This document shows positions 9,400 through 17,962 of a stretch of DNA of 64,000 nucleotides, one piece after another. Source of the stretch: an uncultured Bacteroidota bacterium. GTDB lineage: Bacteria > Bacteroidota > Bacteroidia > Bacteroidales > SZUA-534. Each line of letters starts with the position of its first letter. The stretch's first letter is position 1. The translations under genes and the position numbers were made by a program. The notes below the pieces were generated by a model that searched no databases, had not been told where the DNA came from, and was given only the letters and a program-made list of their open reading frames with translations. The stretch lies in NCBI GenBank assembly GCA_946414435.1, contig CAMKOM010000003.1, positions 132,086-196,085 on the forward strand. The letters are read 5' to 3'.

Positions 9400-9447
9400 A
9401 ACCACATATCACATTCGACCCCCGCAAGGGGTAGTGGTTGTGGTCGA
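9400..9447 (-). promoter_or_regulatory. Attenuator-like hairpins in the thrA leader
   Basis: Two mutually exclusive hairpins can form on the minus strand: AACCAC (9434-9439) with GTGGTT (9400-9405) around a CCCC/GGGG core, or TCGACC (9442-9447) with GGTCGA (9415-9420). Their left arms overlap the five Thr codons of the leader peptide (9430-9444). A stalled ribosome would cover these arms. An upstream 7-bp hairpin (9464-9485) could act as the pause structure. The U run after the hairpin is weak, so the termination mechanism is uncertain. Confidence 0.55.
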
Positions 9448-9528
9448 AGGAATATAGGCGATTGTGCACCGCGTCGATGGTGCGCCCGTAGTGGAAATCC
9501 CTCTGTTTATGTTGTTTAGTACAAGCAT
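9409..9528 (-). CDS. Threonine-rich leader peptide of the thr operon
   Basis: A 39-codon frame between the predicted promoter and thrA. It contains nine Thr codons, five in a row at residues 29-33, and four Ile codons, echoing the Thr/Ile-rich thrL leader of enteric bacteria. The ATG is at 9528, about 20 bases after the likely transcription start. It ends at TGA 9409-9411, 57 bases before the thrA start codon. The Thr run overlaps hairpin arms, the expected arrangement for translational control of attenuation by charged tRNA-Thr. The peptide itself needs no function. The sequence is directly seen; the regulatory role is inferred. Confidence 0.7.
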   Translation of the reverse strand: MLVLNNINRGISTTGAPSTRCTIAYIPSTTTTTPCGGRM

Positions 9529-9551
9529 TTATTCTCTCTTTTTTGAGTAGC

Positions 9552-9560
9552 GCAAAAGTA
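9552..9560 (-). promoter_or_regulatory. -7 box of the threonine operon
   Basis: Minus-strand TACTTTTGC fits TAnnTTTG(C/T). The start of transcription would be near 9547, giving a leader of about 195 bases that holds the leader peptide and the hairpins. Confidence 0.65.
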
Positions 9561-9732
9561 GAAAATTGTTGGAAAAATGAAACATTGTTGACTGCTATAT
9601 TTTTAGATGGCTCGATTGCCAATTTTGATGTTGGCGAAATTCAGCAAAAAACACTTATTATATTATTCGAAAAATAATTATCGAAAAACGATAAAATTTT
9701 TCTGTTTTTTATTGCGAATATCAAACTTTAAT
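9561..9732. other. AT-rich divergent intergenic region
   Basis: The DNA between the thr promoter and the DUF2975 promoter is very AT-rich and holds no gene. It contains a perfect 6-bp inverted repeat TTATCG-N5-CGATAA near 9677-9693 that could be a regulator site for the HTH-containing operon to its right. Confidence 0.4.
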
Positions 9733-9741
9733 TATTTTTGC
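9733..9741 (+). promoter_or_regulatory. -7 box of the DUF2975/HTH operon
   Basis: TATTTTTGC fits TAnnTTTG(C/T). An ATTG at 9711-9714 is a possible -33 element with an 18-base spacer. Transcription would begin about 35 bases before the first ATG. Confidence 0.6.
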
Positions 9742-9768
9742 GCAGTAATTATTTATCGTTTAACAATA

Positions 9769-9799
9769 AAAACTTACTACTATGAACAAAAAACTAAAA
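9769..9799 (+). repeat. 5' copy of direct repeat at start of paralog 1
   Basis: A 31-bp stretch covering the last 13 bases before the ATG and the first six codons is identical to 10543-10573 in front of the second paralog. It marks the left edge of a tandem duplication. Confidence 0.85.
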
Positions 9800-10537
9800 T
9801 TCTACTCTGGATTGTTTCTGTTTTCAATCCTGTTTGTTGTTGGATTTGCAGTGTTCACACCCACAGACAAGCCACACTATTCACGCCTCTATATCCACGA
9901 TAATGTCGATAGTATGCCGACTGTTGAGCGCGATGCCAACCCGTTGGTTACAACTAAATCGGACACCACCTATCAAGTTGTTACCGATTCGTTGGGCGAA
10001 ATTGACACAGTTGATGTATCGATAAGCAGGAATTGGCGCCCTATGTGGTTCGACGTGAATCTGCGAAAACGTAGCCACACCAACTCACCGATTATTTACG
10101 CGACCAACTCAACAACTATGGGGTTGATGTACATTGATAAAGCTCAAATCCACTTTCGGACGACACGAAATTTTTTTGTCAAAATGTCGATTTTAACTGT
10201 AGTAGTTGCCATAGTTTACCTTATCGGTTTGGTATGGGTTATCCGACTGATTGTAAGGGTGATTAAAAATATTCGCGAGGGGAATATCTTTGTGTCGCAA
10301 ATGACGGTTGACCTTGAGCGCTTGGGCATTTTGATGACAATATTCTTTGTTGTCCGATTCATTTGGCAGATATATGGCTACTTTATGACTTGCGGTATCC
10401 AATTTGATGATTATCAGGTGGTTTTCGGCCCGATAAATGGTCGCGCGTGGCTTATAGCAGGCACGGGTCTTATGCTTTTGTCGCAGATATTCAGTATGGG
10501 CAAAGACCTGAAAGAAGATGTTGATTTAACCATTTAA
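9782..10537 (+). CDS. DUF2975 family membrane protein, copy 1
   Basis: A 251-residue membrane protein. A first helix lies at about 8-28. A polar extracytoplasmic loop of about 100 residues follows, then three helices (about 130-155, 180-200, 218-240) and a charged C-terminus GKDLKEDVDLTI. The helix-loop-RGNIFVSQ-type linker (EGNIFVSQMTVDLERLG) is characteristic of DUF2975. These proteins usually sit beside a small Cro/CI-like HTH protein, as here. The function is unknown; the pairing suggests a membrane partner of a transcription regulator. It is the first gene of a three-gene operon, with 18 bases to its paralog. Confidence 0.8.
   Translation: MNKKLKFYSGLFLFSILFVVGFAVFTPTDKPHYSRLYIHDNVDSMPTVERDANPLVTTKSDTTYQVVTDSLGEIDTVDVSISRNWRPMWFDVNLRKRSHTNSPIIYATNSTTMGLMYIDKAQIHFRTTRNFFVKMSILTVVVAIVYLIGLVWVIRLIVRVIKNIREGNIFVSQMTVDLERLGILMTIFFVVRFIWQIYGYFMTCGIQFDDYQVVFGPINGRAWLIAGTGLMLLSQIFSMGKDLKEDVDLTI
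10496..10531 (+). repeat. 3' copy of direct repeat at end of paralog 1
   Basis: 36 bp identical to 11225-11260, encoding MGKDLKEDVDLT. The match holds at synonymous sites even though the middle of the two genes has diverged strongly. Confidence 0.85.
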
Positions 10538-10555
10538 CTTATAAAACTTACTACT

Positions 10556-11266
10556 ATGAACAAAAAACTAAAAATCTACTCAGGACTGTTCCTGTTGGTT
10601 GTTACTTTTTTAATTGTGACAAGCAGATTCAACATAGATTATGCACCACCAATTTCACGCTGCCCACCAGACTATCAAAAATTAGAATATGTACTTTGTG
10701 ACCAATTGCGTGATTCAGTTTATATTTTAGACACGATATATGCTGGCGGTTTTTCATTCAATTTGAAACAATTCTATTGGGGAATTGAAGTTGCACCTAG
10801 TTCGATTCATTACAAAGCTCTTCTCTCTACTGTGGCTGACCAGACTTATTTGGTCAAAGTGAATGAAGTGAGTCTTTATGTTCCTACTGGTAAAGATCCA
10901 TTACCTAATTTGAAGAAGTTGTTCTTTATTACCGAAATACCTCAGGTGATAATCGGTATTTGGATAGTTTTATTGATATTCAAATTCATTCGCAAGATTC
11001 GCAAAGGAGATGTTTTTGTTTCGCAAGTTTCCGAATATCTTGAACGCACAGGATTTCTTCTTATAGCCTACTACGTTGTCGTTTTTATTAGATGTATATG
11101 GTACGCTTTTTATATGGCAAATCATGTCTATTTGGCTGGTTTACACGTTGTATTCAGAAGTCATGGTAACTGGATGTACATTGTTTCGGGATTGGGCTTG
11201 CTAATCATTTCGCAAATCATTATTATGGGCAAAGACCTGAAAGAAGATGTTGATTTAACCGTTTAA
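10556..11266 (+). CDS. DUF2975 family membrane protein, copy 2
   Basis: A 236-residue paralog of the preceding gene with the same layout: N-terminal helix (MNKKLKIYSGLFLLVVTFLI), extracytoplasmic loop of about 90 residues, the KGDVFVSQVSEYLERTG linker between helices, and the identical GKDLKEDVDLT C-terminus. The extracytoplasmic loop shares little with copy 1, so the two may sense different things or work as a heteromer. It is followed after 12 bases by the HTH gene. The function is unknown. Confidence 0.8.
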   Translation: MNKKLKIYSGLFLLVVTFLIVTSRFNIDYAPPISRCPPDYQKLEYVLCDQLRDSVYILDTIYAGGFSFNLKQFYWGIEVAPSSIHYKALLSTVADQTYLVKVNEVSLYVPTGKDPLPNLKKLFFITEIPQVIIGIWIVLLIFKFIRKIRKGDVFVSQVSEYLERTGFLLIAYYVVVFIRCIWYAFYMANHVYLAGLHVVFRSHGNWMYIVSGLGLLIISQIIIMGKDLKEDVDLTV

Positions 11267-11278
11267 CTGATTGATATT

Positions 11279-11494
11279 ATGAGCATAATAGTGAATTTGG
11301 ATGTGATGATGGCCAAACGCAAAATATCGTCGCAGGCGTTGGCGGAACAGATAGGCATTACACAGGCAAACCTATCGCTGCTTAAGACGGGCAAGGTGCG
11401 GGCAGTCCGATTCTCAACTCTCGATGCTATCTGCAAAGCCCTTGATTGTCAGCCAGGTGACATTCTTGAGTACAAAAACGAACCTGTTGGCTAA
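11279..11494 (+). CDS. Small Cro/CI-type HTH regulator (YozG-like)
   Basis: A 71-residue DNA-binding protein with one helix-turn-helix domain covering most of its length. SSQALAEQIGITQANLSLLKTGKVRAVRF holds the turn and recognition helix, and LDAICKALDCQPGDILEY is the standard ending of this XRE subfamily. The subfamily is routinely encoded next to DUF2975 membrane proteins. It probably autoregulates the operon through the inverted repeat upstream. The last gene of the operon, it is followed by a hairpin terminator. Confidence 0.88.
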   Translation: MSIIVNLDVMMAKRKISSQALAEQIGITQANLSLLKTGKVRAVRFSTLDAICKALDCQPGDILEYKNEPVG

Positions 11495-11518
11495 AGCACT
11501 TTAAACAACTAACACACG

Positions 11519-11554
11519 GAAAGCACGGAATTGTATAGCATTTCGTGCTTTTTG
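11519..11554 (+). terminator. Terminator after the HTH gene
   Basis: Stem AAAGCACG (11520-11527) with CGTGCTTT (11544-11551) followed by TTTGCG. It separates this operon from the convergent folate ligase gene. Confidence 0.75.
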
Positions 11555-11557
11555 CGT

Positions 11558-12106
11558 TTATCCGCCAACCACCAAATCCATTGGAATGTCAGTTTCTTCT
11601 GTCGGTATCTGGCTGAAAATCTGACAACTGTATGCGGTACCGATTTTGTAAGCCCTTGAGTTGGCAAGCAGACGGTCATAGAAGCCGCGGCCGCGCCCCA
11701 TACGGTTGTTTTGCAAGTCGAAGGCCACGCCAGGAACAATTATCAGCCCGATTTGCGCCACATTGTCGAGTTGCCGCCCCGTTGGTTCCAGAATTCCGAA
11801 CGCGCCCGCAGTCATTCGGTCAGTACCTTCGAATTGTCTGAAAATCAAATCGTCACCCACAACCACGGGCAGCCAAATCCGTTTCTGCTTGAACCATTTT
11901 TCTATGAAACGGTGAGTGTCAATCTCGTCGTCGAGCGACCAATAGACGGCAATATCAGTGGCGGCTTTAAATTGCTGAAGTTGTTCAATTTGCGCGAACA
12001 CTGCATCGGCTTGACGCTGCTTTTCGCAGTCGGTCAACAGTTTCTTCAACTGCCCCACCATTCGCCGCAGCGACGGTTTGTCCAAAATCGTAATCTGACC
12101 ATTCAT
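11558..12106 (-). CDS. 5-formyltetrahydrofolate cyclo-ligase
   Basis: An enzyme of about 182 residues that converts 5-formyl-THF to 5,10-methenyl-THF using ATP, salvaging folate. Family evidence includes the N-terminal KPSLRRMVGQLKKLL basic helix, the central VYWSLDDEIDTHRFI and LIIVPGVAFDLQNNRMGRGRGFYDR, in which the Gly-rich GRGRGFYD binds ATP phosphate. The start at 12106 (MNGQITILDKPSLRR) matches family lengths; an in-frame ATG at 12148 would add 14 residues (MVKIYYIHHQNRQA) that look unconserved. It is the last gene of the tig-clpP-clpX-pcm minus-strand run. Confidence 0.88.
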   Translation of the reverse strand: MNGQITILDKPSLRRMVGQLKKLLTDCEKQRQADAVFAQIEQLQQFKAATDIAVYWSLDDEIDTHRFIEKWFKQKRIWLPVVVGDDLIFRQFEGTDRMTAGAFGILEPTGRQLDNVAQIGLIIVPGVAFDLQNNRMGRGRGFYDRLLANSRAYKIGTAYSCQIFSQIPTEETDIPMDLVVGG

Positions 12107-12170
12107 TGCCTGTCGGTTTTGGTGGTGAATGTAGTAAATTTTCACCATCGGTCTTTTCAGATACGGTCTT

Positions 12171-12818
12171 TCACCCTCTATTCACCCCCTCAAGCATCGG
12201 CACAAACATACAGTCGCCGAAATCCTCTTTGGTGAAGTCAGTTTCGTTCGTGCGGACAATGCGGAACATTCGCTGCTGCTTGTCGCCCACGGGCACAACC
12301 ATTACGCCGCCAACCTTCAGTTGTGGCAGCAGTTTTTCGGGTATTGACGGTGCGCCAGCCGTAACCAGAATTTTGTCGAACGGGCCGTAGGTGGGTTTGC
12401 CAAGGTAGCCGTCGCCGTAGAAGAATTGCGGGTGGTAGCCCATCGGCGGCAGCATCTGCTGTACTTTATGGTACAATTCGCGCTGACGCTCAATTGTATA
12501 CACCTTTGCACCCATCTCAAGCAAAACCGCTGTCTGATAGCCTGAGCCAGTGCCAATCTCAAGCACCTTGTCGCCCTTTTTCAGATTTAGAAGTTGCGTT
12601 TGGAAAGCCACCGTAAATGGCTGACTGATAGTCTGTCCCGCGCCAATTGGGAATGCCTTGTCGGCGTAGGCAAAATCGATGAACGCGCTGTCCATAAACA
12701 CGTGGCGCGGAATTTTGCCAATGGCGGCCAGCACGTTTTGGTCGGCAATGCCTTTTTTCGCCAGTTCGGCAACCAGTTGGCTGCGAAGCCCTTGCTCACG
12801 GTAACCGTCTGATTGCAT
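12171..12818 (-). CDS. pcm: Protein-L-isoaspartate O-methyltransferase
   Basis: A 215-residue SAM-dependent enzyme that repairs isoaspartyl damage in proteins. SAM motif I is EIGTGSGYQTA (residues 87-97). The substrate segment GQTISQPF lies upstream (61-68), and later VTAGAPSIPEKLLPQLKVGGVMVVPVG is the PCMT signature. It starts 2 bases after the clpX stop codon, so the two are probably translationally coupled. The pairing places protein repair beside protein degradation. Confidence 0.95.
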   Translation of the reverse strand: MQSDGYREQGLRSQLVAELAKKGIADQNVLAAIGKIPRHVFMDSAFIDFAYADKAFPIGAGQTISQPFTVAFQTQLLNLKKGDKVLEIGTGSGYQTAVLLEMGAKVYTIERQRELYHKVQQMLPPMGYHPQFFYGDGYLGKPTYGPFDKILVTAGAPSIPEKLLPQLKVGGVMVVPVGDKQQRMFRIVRTNETDFTKEDFGDCMFVPMLEGVNRG

Positions 12819-12820
12819 AA

Positions 12821-14053
12821 CTATTGCAGTTGCAATTTGTGCAGGTTGGCCTTGTCGAGTTTCGATTTGGCGTAGTCGAGCGTAACGGTGAACTCTTTCA
12901 CCTTTTCCGACGGCATTTCAAACATTGCGTCGTTCATAATAATCTCGCAGATTGAACGCAGTCCGCGCGCGCCAAGTTTGAACTCAACTGCCTTATCCAC
13001 AATGTATTCGAACGTCTCTTCGCTGAATGTCAGTTTGATGCCGTCAATCTCGAAGAGTTTCACATACTGCTTGATGATGGCGTTTTTCGGTTCTGTCAGA
13101 ATATTGCGTAAAGCAGTGCGGTCCAGCGGGTTAAGGTGTGTAAGAACAGGTAGACGGCCGATAATTTCAGGAATCAGACCAAAGGCCTTCAAATCCTGCG
13201 GCGCCACATATTGCATCATATTCTTGCGGTCGAGTTGGGCAGTGCGGGCGCTATTGCCATAGCCAACAACCTGAGTGTTAAGGCGTTGCGCAATTTTTCG
13301 GTCGATACCATCAAAGGCGCCGCCGCAGATGAACAGTATATTTTTTGTGTCAACAGGAATCATTTTTTGGTCGGGGTGCTTGCGGCCGCCCTGTGGCGGA
13401 ACGTTCACAATCGAGCCTTCGAGCAGTTTGAGCAGGCCTTGCTGAACGCCCTCGCCGCTCACATCGCGCGTTATCGACGGGTTGTCGCCTTTGCGGGCAA
13501 TCTTGTCAATCTCATCAATGAAGACAATTCCGCGCTCGGCCGCTTTCACATCATAGTCGGCCGCCTGCAGCAGGCGCGTCAGAATGCTTTCAATGTCCTC
13601 GCCCACGTAGCCCGCCTCGGTGAGCACCGTGGCATCGACAATGGTGAACGGCACATTCAGCATTTTGGCAATGGTGCGAGCCAGCAGAGTCTTGCCCGTG
13701 CCCGTCTCGCCAACCAGAATAATGTTCGATTTCTCAATCTCTACATCGTCCTTCGTGTTAGGCTGAGCCAGACGCTTGTAGTGATTATAGACGGCCACCG
13801 AAAGGTATTTTTTCGCATCGTCCTGGCCAATCACATACTGGTCCAGAAATTCCTTTATCTCTTTCGGTTTCAGTAGTTTAATATCATTCAAATCGAATTT
13901 CTGCTGATGCTGGATTTCGTCTTTGATAATCTCGCTAGCCTGGCTCACGCACGATTCGCAGATGAATCCGTTCAGTCCCGAAATCAGGATTGCCACCTCT
14001 TTGCGCGAGCGTCCGCAAAACGAGCAGCGGTCGATTGTTGTATTGTTTTTCAA
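12821..14053 (-). CDS. clpX: ATP-dependent Clp protease ATP-binding subunit ClpX
   Basis: A 410-residue AAA+ unfoldase that feeds substrates to ClpP. The N-terminal zinc domain uses Cys10, Cys13, Cys32 and Cys35. Walker A is GETGTGKT (115-122), the pore loop GYVG is 148-151, and Walker B ends in FIDE (178-181). The ClpP-docking tripeptide, IGF in E. coli, appears here as V-G-Y in [10 protein letters not shown]. The length is normal. A hairpin and word-repeat spacer of about 140 bases separates it from clpP, so clpX may be transcribed both by readthrough and from its own promoter. Confidence 0.97.
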   Translation of the reverse strand: MKNNTTIDRCSFCGRSRKEVAILISGLNGFICESCVSQASEIIKDEIQHQQKFDLNDIKLLKPKEIKEFLDQYVIGQDDAKKYLSVAVYNHYKRLAQPNTKDDVEIEKSNIILVGETGTGKTLLARTIAKMLNVPFTIVDATVLTEAGYVGEDIESILTRLLQAADYDVKAAERGIVFIDEIDKIARKGDNPSITRDVSGEGVQQGLLKLLEGSIVNVPPQGGRKHPDQKMIPVDTKNILFICGGAFDGIDRKIAQRLNTQVVGYGNSARTAQLDRKNMMQYVAPQDLKAFGLIPEIIGRLPVLTHLNPLDRTALRNILTEPKNAIIKQYVKLFEIDGIKLTFSEETFEYIVDKAVEFKLGARGLRSICEIIMNDAMFEMPSEKVKEFTVTLDYAKSKLDKANLHKLQLQ

Positions 14054-14081
14054 TATATTGAATATTAAAAAGTTATCGTAA

Positions 14082-14137
14082 AAATCTAAATCTTAAATCC
14101 TAAATTCCAATTCCTAATTCCTAAATCCTAAATCATT
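14082..14137. repeat. CCTAAATC word repeats in the clpP-clpX spacer
   Basis: A run of overlapping words built from AAATC, CCTAAAT and TTCCTAATT fills the spacer. The same word family occurs at 36879-36912 (inverted) and 40402-40471. Confidence 0.65.
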
Positions 14138-14177
14138 AAAAACGAAATAGATTCTCGGCTGGCCGAAAATCTATTTC
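14138..14177 (-). terminator. Hairpin between clpP and clpX
   Basis: Perfect 10-bp stem GAAATAGATT (14144-14153) with AATCTATTTC (14168-14177), an inner CGGC/GCCG pairing, and on the minus strand a trailing T run after the stem. It is a probable terminator or attenuation point after clpP. Confidence 0.7.
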
Positions 14178-14197
14178 AATATGCTCATCGGTTCCGA

Positions 14198-14878
14198 TTA
14201 TTTTTTCTTCGGTTCCAGAATCTCGTCAATCATTCCGTATTCCTTCGCCTCGGCGGCTGTCATCCAGTAGTCGCGGTCGCTGTCGTCCCACACTTTTTGG
14301 AATGGTTGGCCCGAATGTTTGGCGATGATTTCGTAAAGTTCCTTCTTCAACTTCTGAATCTCGCGAGCCGTAATTTCGATTTCCGAAGCCTGACCTTGCG
14401 CGCCGCCCATCGGTTGGTGAATCATAATGCGCGAGTGCGGCAGAGCCGAGCGCTTGCCTTTGGTTCCTGCGGTCATCAGCACGGCGGCCATCGAAGCGGC
14501 CATACCTGTGCAGATGGTGCACACATCGGGCGCCACAAGTTGCATTGTGTCGTAGATGCCCAATCCCGCGTAAACCGAACCGCCAGGCGAGTTCAGATAA
14601 ATCGAAATATCCTTGGTGTTATCGACCGATTCAAGGAAAAGCAGTTGAGCCTGAATGATGTTTGCCACGTCATCGTCAATGGGCACGCCAAGGAAAATGA
14701 TGCGGTCCATCATCAAACGCGAGAACACGTCCATCGAAGCCACGTTCAGTTGGCGTTCTTCAATGATGTTCGGCGTGATGTAACTGTTGTTAATCGCCGA
14801 AGTGAAGCGGTGGTAGGTCAGGCTGCTGATGCCAGCGTGTCCGACGGCATATTTCCTGAATTCGTCGTTCGGAATCAT
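14198..14878 (-). CDS. clpP: ATP-dependent Clp protease proteolytic subunit ClpP
   Basis: A 226-residue serine protease that forms the degradation chamber with ClpX. The catalytic Ser129 is in GMAASMAAV and His154 in MIHQPMGG, with the Asp in WDDSDRDYW. The start at 14878 ([12 protein letters not shown]) lies 7 bases after the tig stop codon. A longer frame beginning at 14935 would overlap tig and add an unconserved segment. The operon order tig-clpP-clpX is the classic one. Confidence 0.97.
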   Translation of the reverse strand: MIPNDEFRKYAVGHAGISSLTYHRFTSAINNSYITPNIIEERQLNVASMDVFSRLMMDRIIFLGVPIDDDVANIIQAQLLFLESVDNTKDISIYLNSPGGSVYAGLGIYDTMQLVAPDVCTICTGMAASMAAVLMTAGTKGKRSALPHSRIMIHQPMGGAQGQASEIEITAREIQKLKKELYEIIAKHSGQPFQKVWDDSDRDYWMTAAEAKEYGMIDEILEPKKK

Positions 14879-14885
14879 ATTGCTA

Positions 14886-16235
14886 TTACTTAAAAAGTTC
14901 GTTAAACTCTTGAGTTGTAACCTCTTTCGACTCAACTTTCACAGTCTCTTTCAGCCAGGCGGCAATCTTCTCGTCGAGTTTGCGGTCGTGCAGATGCTGA
15001 CGCTCTTCCTCTTTCGAGAGTGATTGTTTGGCGAACTCTGTCAGTTGCTCGTCGGGCAGAGTTGACAGGCCGTACTGACGGAACTGCGACGAAATTTGCT
15101 CTTTGGCTGCGTCCAGAAGGTCGTTTTCCGAAATCTCGATGTTGTTTTCAGTGGCGATTTTGCCCTTAATCAACTGCCAGGCAAACTCTTTGCGCATTTC
15201 GGGGTACGATTTCTCGACGTCTTCTTTGGTGGTCTTCTCGTTAGCCACAACAATCCAGCGTTTCAGGAACTCGTCGGGCAGTTTCATGTCGGCCTTCTCA
15301 ACCAGTTTTTCCTTCGCGTCGATGATGAACTTGAAGTCGCTCTGAATGGCCAGTTCCTTGCCGAATTCCTCTTTGATTTTTGCGCGATACTCGTCAACCG
15401 AGTTCACAACGCCCTTGCCGTAAATCATATCAAACAAATCCTGATTCATAACGGCAGGCTCGTGACGGCTTATATCGTTGATTGTCAAGCGGAAGTTGCC
15501 AGTGAGTTTTTCGGCAGCAGCCGCTGTGATGCGCAGCATTTGAGCGCGGTCAGTATTGTTGGCAAACGCTTTCGCGATGTCGAAATCGATGATGTCGCCC
15601 TTCTTTGCGCCAATCACCAGTGCGCGAACTGAATCCTCGCTGATGCGGTCGACAGCAAACAGAGCGTCTTCGGCCTTAACGCCGCCCTCAAGCACGCTGC
15701 CGTCGTCGGCCAACTGCTCGAAAGTACCCTTCACAAGGTCTTTTTCCTCAACCTTGTCAGCGCTCACGGTCTTGCCGAAGCGGTATGAGTTGCTTTCTAC
15801 CATTCCGTCAACCATTTCTTCGCCGACTTTAATCTGGTAGTAGTTGATTTTGTCTTTCTTACTCAATTTCAAGTCGAAAGCAGGTTTCAGACCAAGGTCG
15901 AAAGTGAATGTGAACTCTTCTTTATTCTCCAAATCGATGTCGGCGTCGCGCTGTGTGCTCGGCAGCGGCTCACCCAGGAAGTCAACCTTCTCGTTCTTCA
16001 GGTATTCCATTAAATTTTTAGAAACCAAGCGGTTAAGTTCATCCCAAAGGATGGCTTTTCCGTACATTTTCTTTACAAGGCCCATAGGCGCGTTGCCTGG
16101 GCGGAAACCGTTGAGGTTCACTCTTTTGCGGTAATCTTTCAGTGCCTTTTCAACGTCTTCGGCATAGTCGGCTTTTGCGACATTCAGCGTTACCACGATG
16201 TTTTGTTCATCGATGTTTTCTCTTGTGATGTTCAT
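14886..16235 (-). CDS. tig: Trigger factor (ribosome-associated chaperone)
   Basis: A 449-residue chaperone that binds nascent chains at the ribosome exit. The N-terminal ribosome-binding domain has the signature loop [17 protein letters not shown] (around residue 43). The PPIase-like domain (about 150-240) has diverged, as in other Bacteroidota, and the C-terminal domain (about 260-440) is helical. It leads into clpP after 7 bases. A terminator after the upstream tRNA lies at 16271-16303, so tig must have its own promoter in the roughly 35 bases before the gene or use readthrough. Confidence 0.95.
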   Translation of the reverse strand: MNITRENIDEQNIVVTLNVAKADYAEDVEKALKDYRKRVNLNGFRPGNAPMGLVKKMYGKAILWDELNRLVSKNLMEYLKNEKVDFLGEPLPSTQRDADIDLENKEEFTFTFDLGLKPAFDLKLSKKDKINYYQIKVGEEMVDGMVESNSYRFGKTVSADKVEEKDLVKGTFEQLADDGSVLEGGVKAEDALFAVDRISEDSVRALVIGAKKGDIIDFDIAKAFANNTDRAQMLRITAAAAEKLTGNFRLTINDISRHEPAVMNQDLFDMIYGKGVVNSVDEYRAKIKEEFGKELAIQSDFKFIIDAKEKLVEKADMKLPDEFLKRWIVVANEKTTKEDVEKSYPEMRKEFAWQLIKGKIATENNIEISENDLLDAAKEQISSQFRQYGLSTLPDEQLTEFAKQSLSKEEERQHLHDRKLDEKIAAWLKETVKVESKEVTTQEFNELFK

Positions 16236-16270
16236 TGTTTCTCTTTTTTGAGAGTTTATCCAGATAAATT

Positions 16271-16303
16271 AAAAAAACCGCCACCGAATCGACGGAAGCG
16301 GTT
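16271..16303 (-). terminator. Terminator after tRNA-Leu
   Basis: On the minus strand an interrupted GC-rich stem (AACCGC, CCG paired with CGG, GCGGTT) is followed by seven T residues. It lies 10 bases beyond the 3' end of the tRNA and before tig. Confidence 0.75.
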
Positions 16304-16313
16304 GAGACAACTG

Positions 16314-16395
16314 TGCGGATGAAGGGACTCGAACCCCCACGCCTCACGGCACTAGATCCTAAGTCTAGCGCGGCTACCAATTACGCCACACCCGC
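16314..16395 (-). tRNA. tRNA-Leu (anticodon TAG)
   Basis: The minus strand folds into a class II tRNA of 82 bases. The acceptor arms GCGGGTG and CATCCGC pair throughout (one G-U pair). The anticodon loop is CTTAGGA within the stem CTAGA/TCTAG, the variable arm is long as in Leu tRNAs, and the T loop is GGTTCGAGTCC. CCA is not encoded. It reads CUN leucine codons. Confidence 0.95.
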
Positions 16396-16537
16396 GGCAA
16401 AAAGCGGTGCAAATATATACTTTTTTCGGAACCAACTTTCCTGTCGATCGAAAAAGCGTGATCATTTCGTCTAAATTTTTATCTGTATATTTTGTTGCAA
16501 TGGACGTAACATGCTTACGCCGTGTATTTGCCGCCTC

Positions 16538-17734
16538 TCATAGTGTTGACAGCATTGCCCTAAAAGAATCATTGGGTACGAAACCGGCTTCGTCGTCGGA
16601 ATATTCGGGTTTTAGGCGGTTGACGAAATACATATCTATTTCGCCTTTGTGTTTTGCTGCAATTTTGCCGCGATACTCACATTCAAAATAGTCCTTAATC
16701 ACATCGTAAGTGCTTTTCGATATGTTGATTTTTCCTGGTTCGCACGCCGATTCCAGACGGCTGGCCGTGTTAACCGAATCACCCCATATGTCATAAACAG
16801 TTCGTGTCTTACCCACAACGCCCGTCACCACCGGCCCCGTATGGATGCCAATACGCATCAGCCACGGGTCGCCACCCGCGCGAGCACGTTTCTCGTCAAG
16901 CGCTCTCACTGCATTTTGCAACCCAAATGCCGCCAGCACAATATCGAACGGGTGGCTGTGGTTGGGCATCGGAAGGCCTCCAGCACACATATAGGCATCA
17001 CCAATGGTCTTGATTTTTTCAATGAAATTTTGTTGCAACACGTCATCAAAAGCAGAGAACAGCTCCTGAAGTGTATCGATTAACGTGGTTGGCTCGAGTT
17101 TTTCTGACCACTGAGTAAAGTCCTTTATATCGGCAAAAAGCACAGACGCGCAACCGTAAACACGAGGTTTTGCTTTGCCACTCTTCTTCAGTTCCGCCAC
17201 AATATCCGACGGCAGCATGTTAAGCAATAACTCGTCAGAACGTTTTTTCTCGCGCTGAAGCTCCATTTCCGCATTCTTCACGTTTGTGATGTCAAGTTCA
17301 GATACCATAAAATATGTTTCACCTGTTGCATCACAGTTTTTGTTCACATTCACTTGCTTCCACACTTTTCGTCCCCTTTTTCCTTCCGATTTTCCGACGA
17401 ACGATATGCCTCCATTGCGGCTGTAGTGCTGTTCTCCTGACCATTTAAGGTAATCGGTCAGTGTTTTACCGACTTTTTGAACGTATGTATCGAATGTAAA
17501 ACCATATAAATGGCAGAATGCGGAACTCACCGACGTCAATTCTTCAAATTTGTCGAACACCAAAAGGACGTTCGACTCATTTATGGCATTCAGCATCTGT
17601 GTCAAATGAGCGTTTTCTTTTAGCAAACGCTTTTGTACGCGTTGTCTTTTCCGCAATACGACAATAATCACTGCACAAGCCACTGCGACTGCACAGAGAC
17701 ACATCAACAAAACCATGTTGTGATTATTGGTCAT
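16538..17734 (-). CDS. Membrane-anchored PAS-class III adenylate cyclase
   Basis: A 398-residue protein with an N-terminal transmembrane helix (about 7-27), a short coiled segment, a PAS-like domain (about 45-155), a linker helix (ELLLNMLPSDIVAELKK) and a class III cyclase domain (about 190-375). Metal-binding aspartates are Asp202 (FADIKDF) and Asp246 (TIGDAY). The adenine-selecting pair Lys242 (EKIKTIG) and Asp315 (YDIWGD) is present, and Asn322 and Arg326 for transition-state stabilisation are in WGDSVNTASR. This pattern predicts adenylate rather than guanylate cyclase. A single domain can form both active sites as a homodimer. The catalytic site would face the cytoplasm. It lies downstream of a SiaB-like kinase gene but behind a terminator. 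Confidence 0.9.
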   Translation of the reverse strand: MTNNHNMVLLMCLCAVAVACAVIIVVLRKRQRVQKRLLKENAHLTQMLNAINESNVLLVFDKFEELTSVSSAFCHLYGFTFDTYVQKVGKTLTDYLKWSGEQHYSRNGGISFVGKSEGKRGRKVWKQVNVNKNCDATGETYFMVSELDITNVKNAEMELQREKKRSDELLLNMLPSDIVAELKKSGKAKPRVYGCASVLFADIKDFTQWSEKLEPTTLIDTLQELFSAFDDVLQQNFIEKIKTIGDAYMCAGGLPMPNHSHPFDIVLAAFGLQNAVRALDEKRARAGGDPWLMRIGIHTGPVVTGVVGKTRTVYDIWGDSVNTASRLESACEPGKINISKSTYDVIKDYFECEYRGKIAAKHKGEIDMYFVNRLKPEYSDDEAGFVPNDSFRAMLSTL

Positions 17735-17902
17735 ATTGCCGGTAGTTTTTTGCGCTATTTAGCAAATGTTTGTTCAATTGCAAAGTTTTTTTTACGAAGA
17801 ATATGGTTGGTTGGGCTAATTGGCGTTTTACCCAGGATTATTCATTCACACACTTTTGTTTTCTGTCTGCCACTAATACCGCAAACAGCGGGCTTGGTCA
17901 TA

Positions 17903-17931
17903 AATAAAAGCGGATTCTTTCGAATCCGCTT
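17903..17931 (-). terminator. Terminator after the SiaB-like gene
   Basis: Stem GCGGATTC (17910-17917) with GAATCCGC (17922-17929), followed on the minus strand by TTTTATTTA. It falls 32 bases beyond the stop of the SiaB-like gene. Confidence 0.8.
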
Positions 17932-17962
17932 CTTTGCCAAATCTATAAAGCATGAATAAAAT

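Noticed and set aside
16314-16395. Integration site at tRNA-Leu
   Set aside because: No integrase, no duplicated tRNA 3' end and no change in gene content were seen around it.
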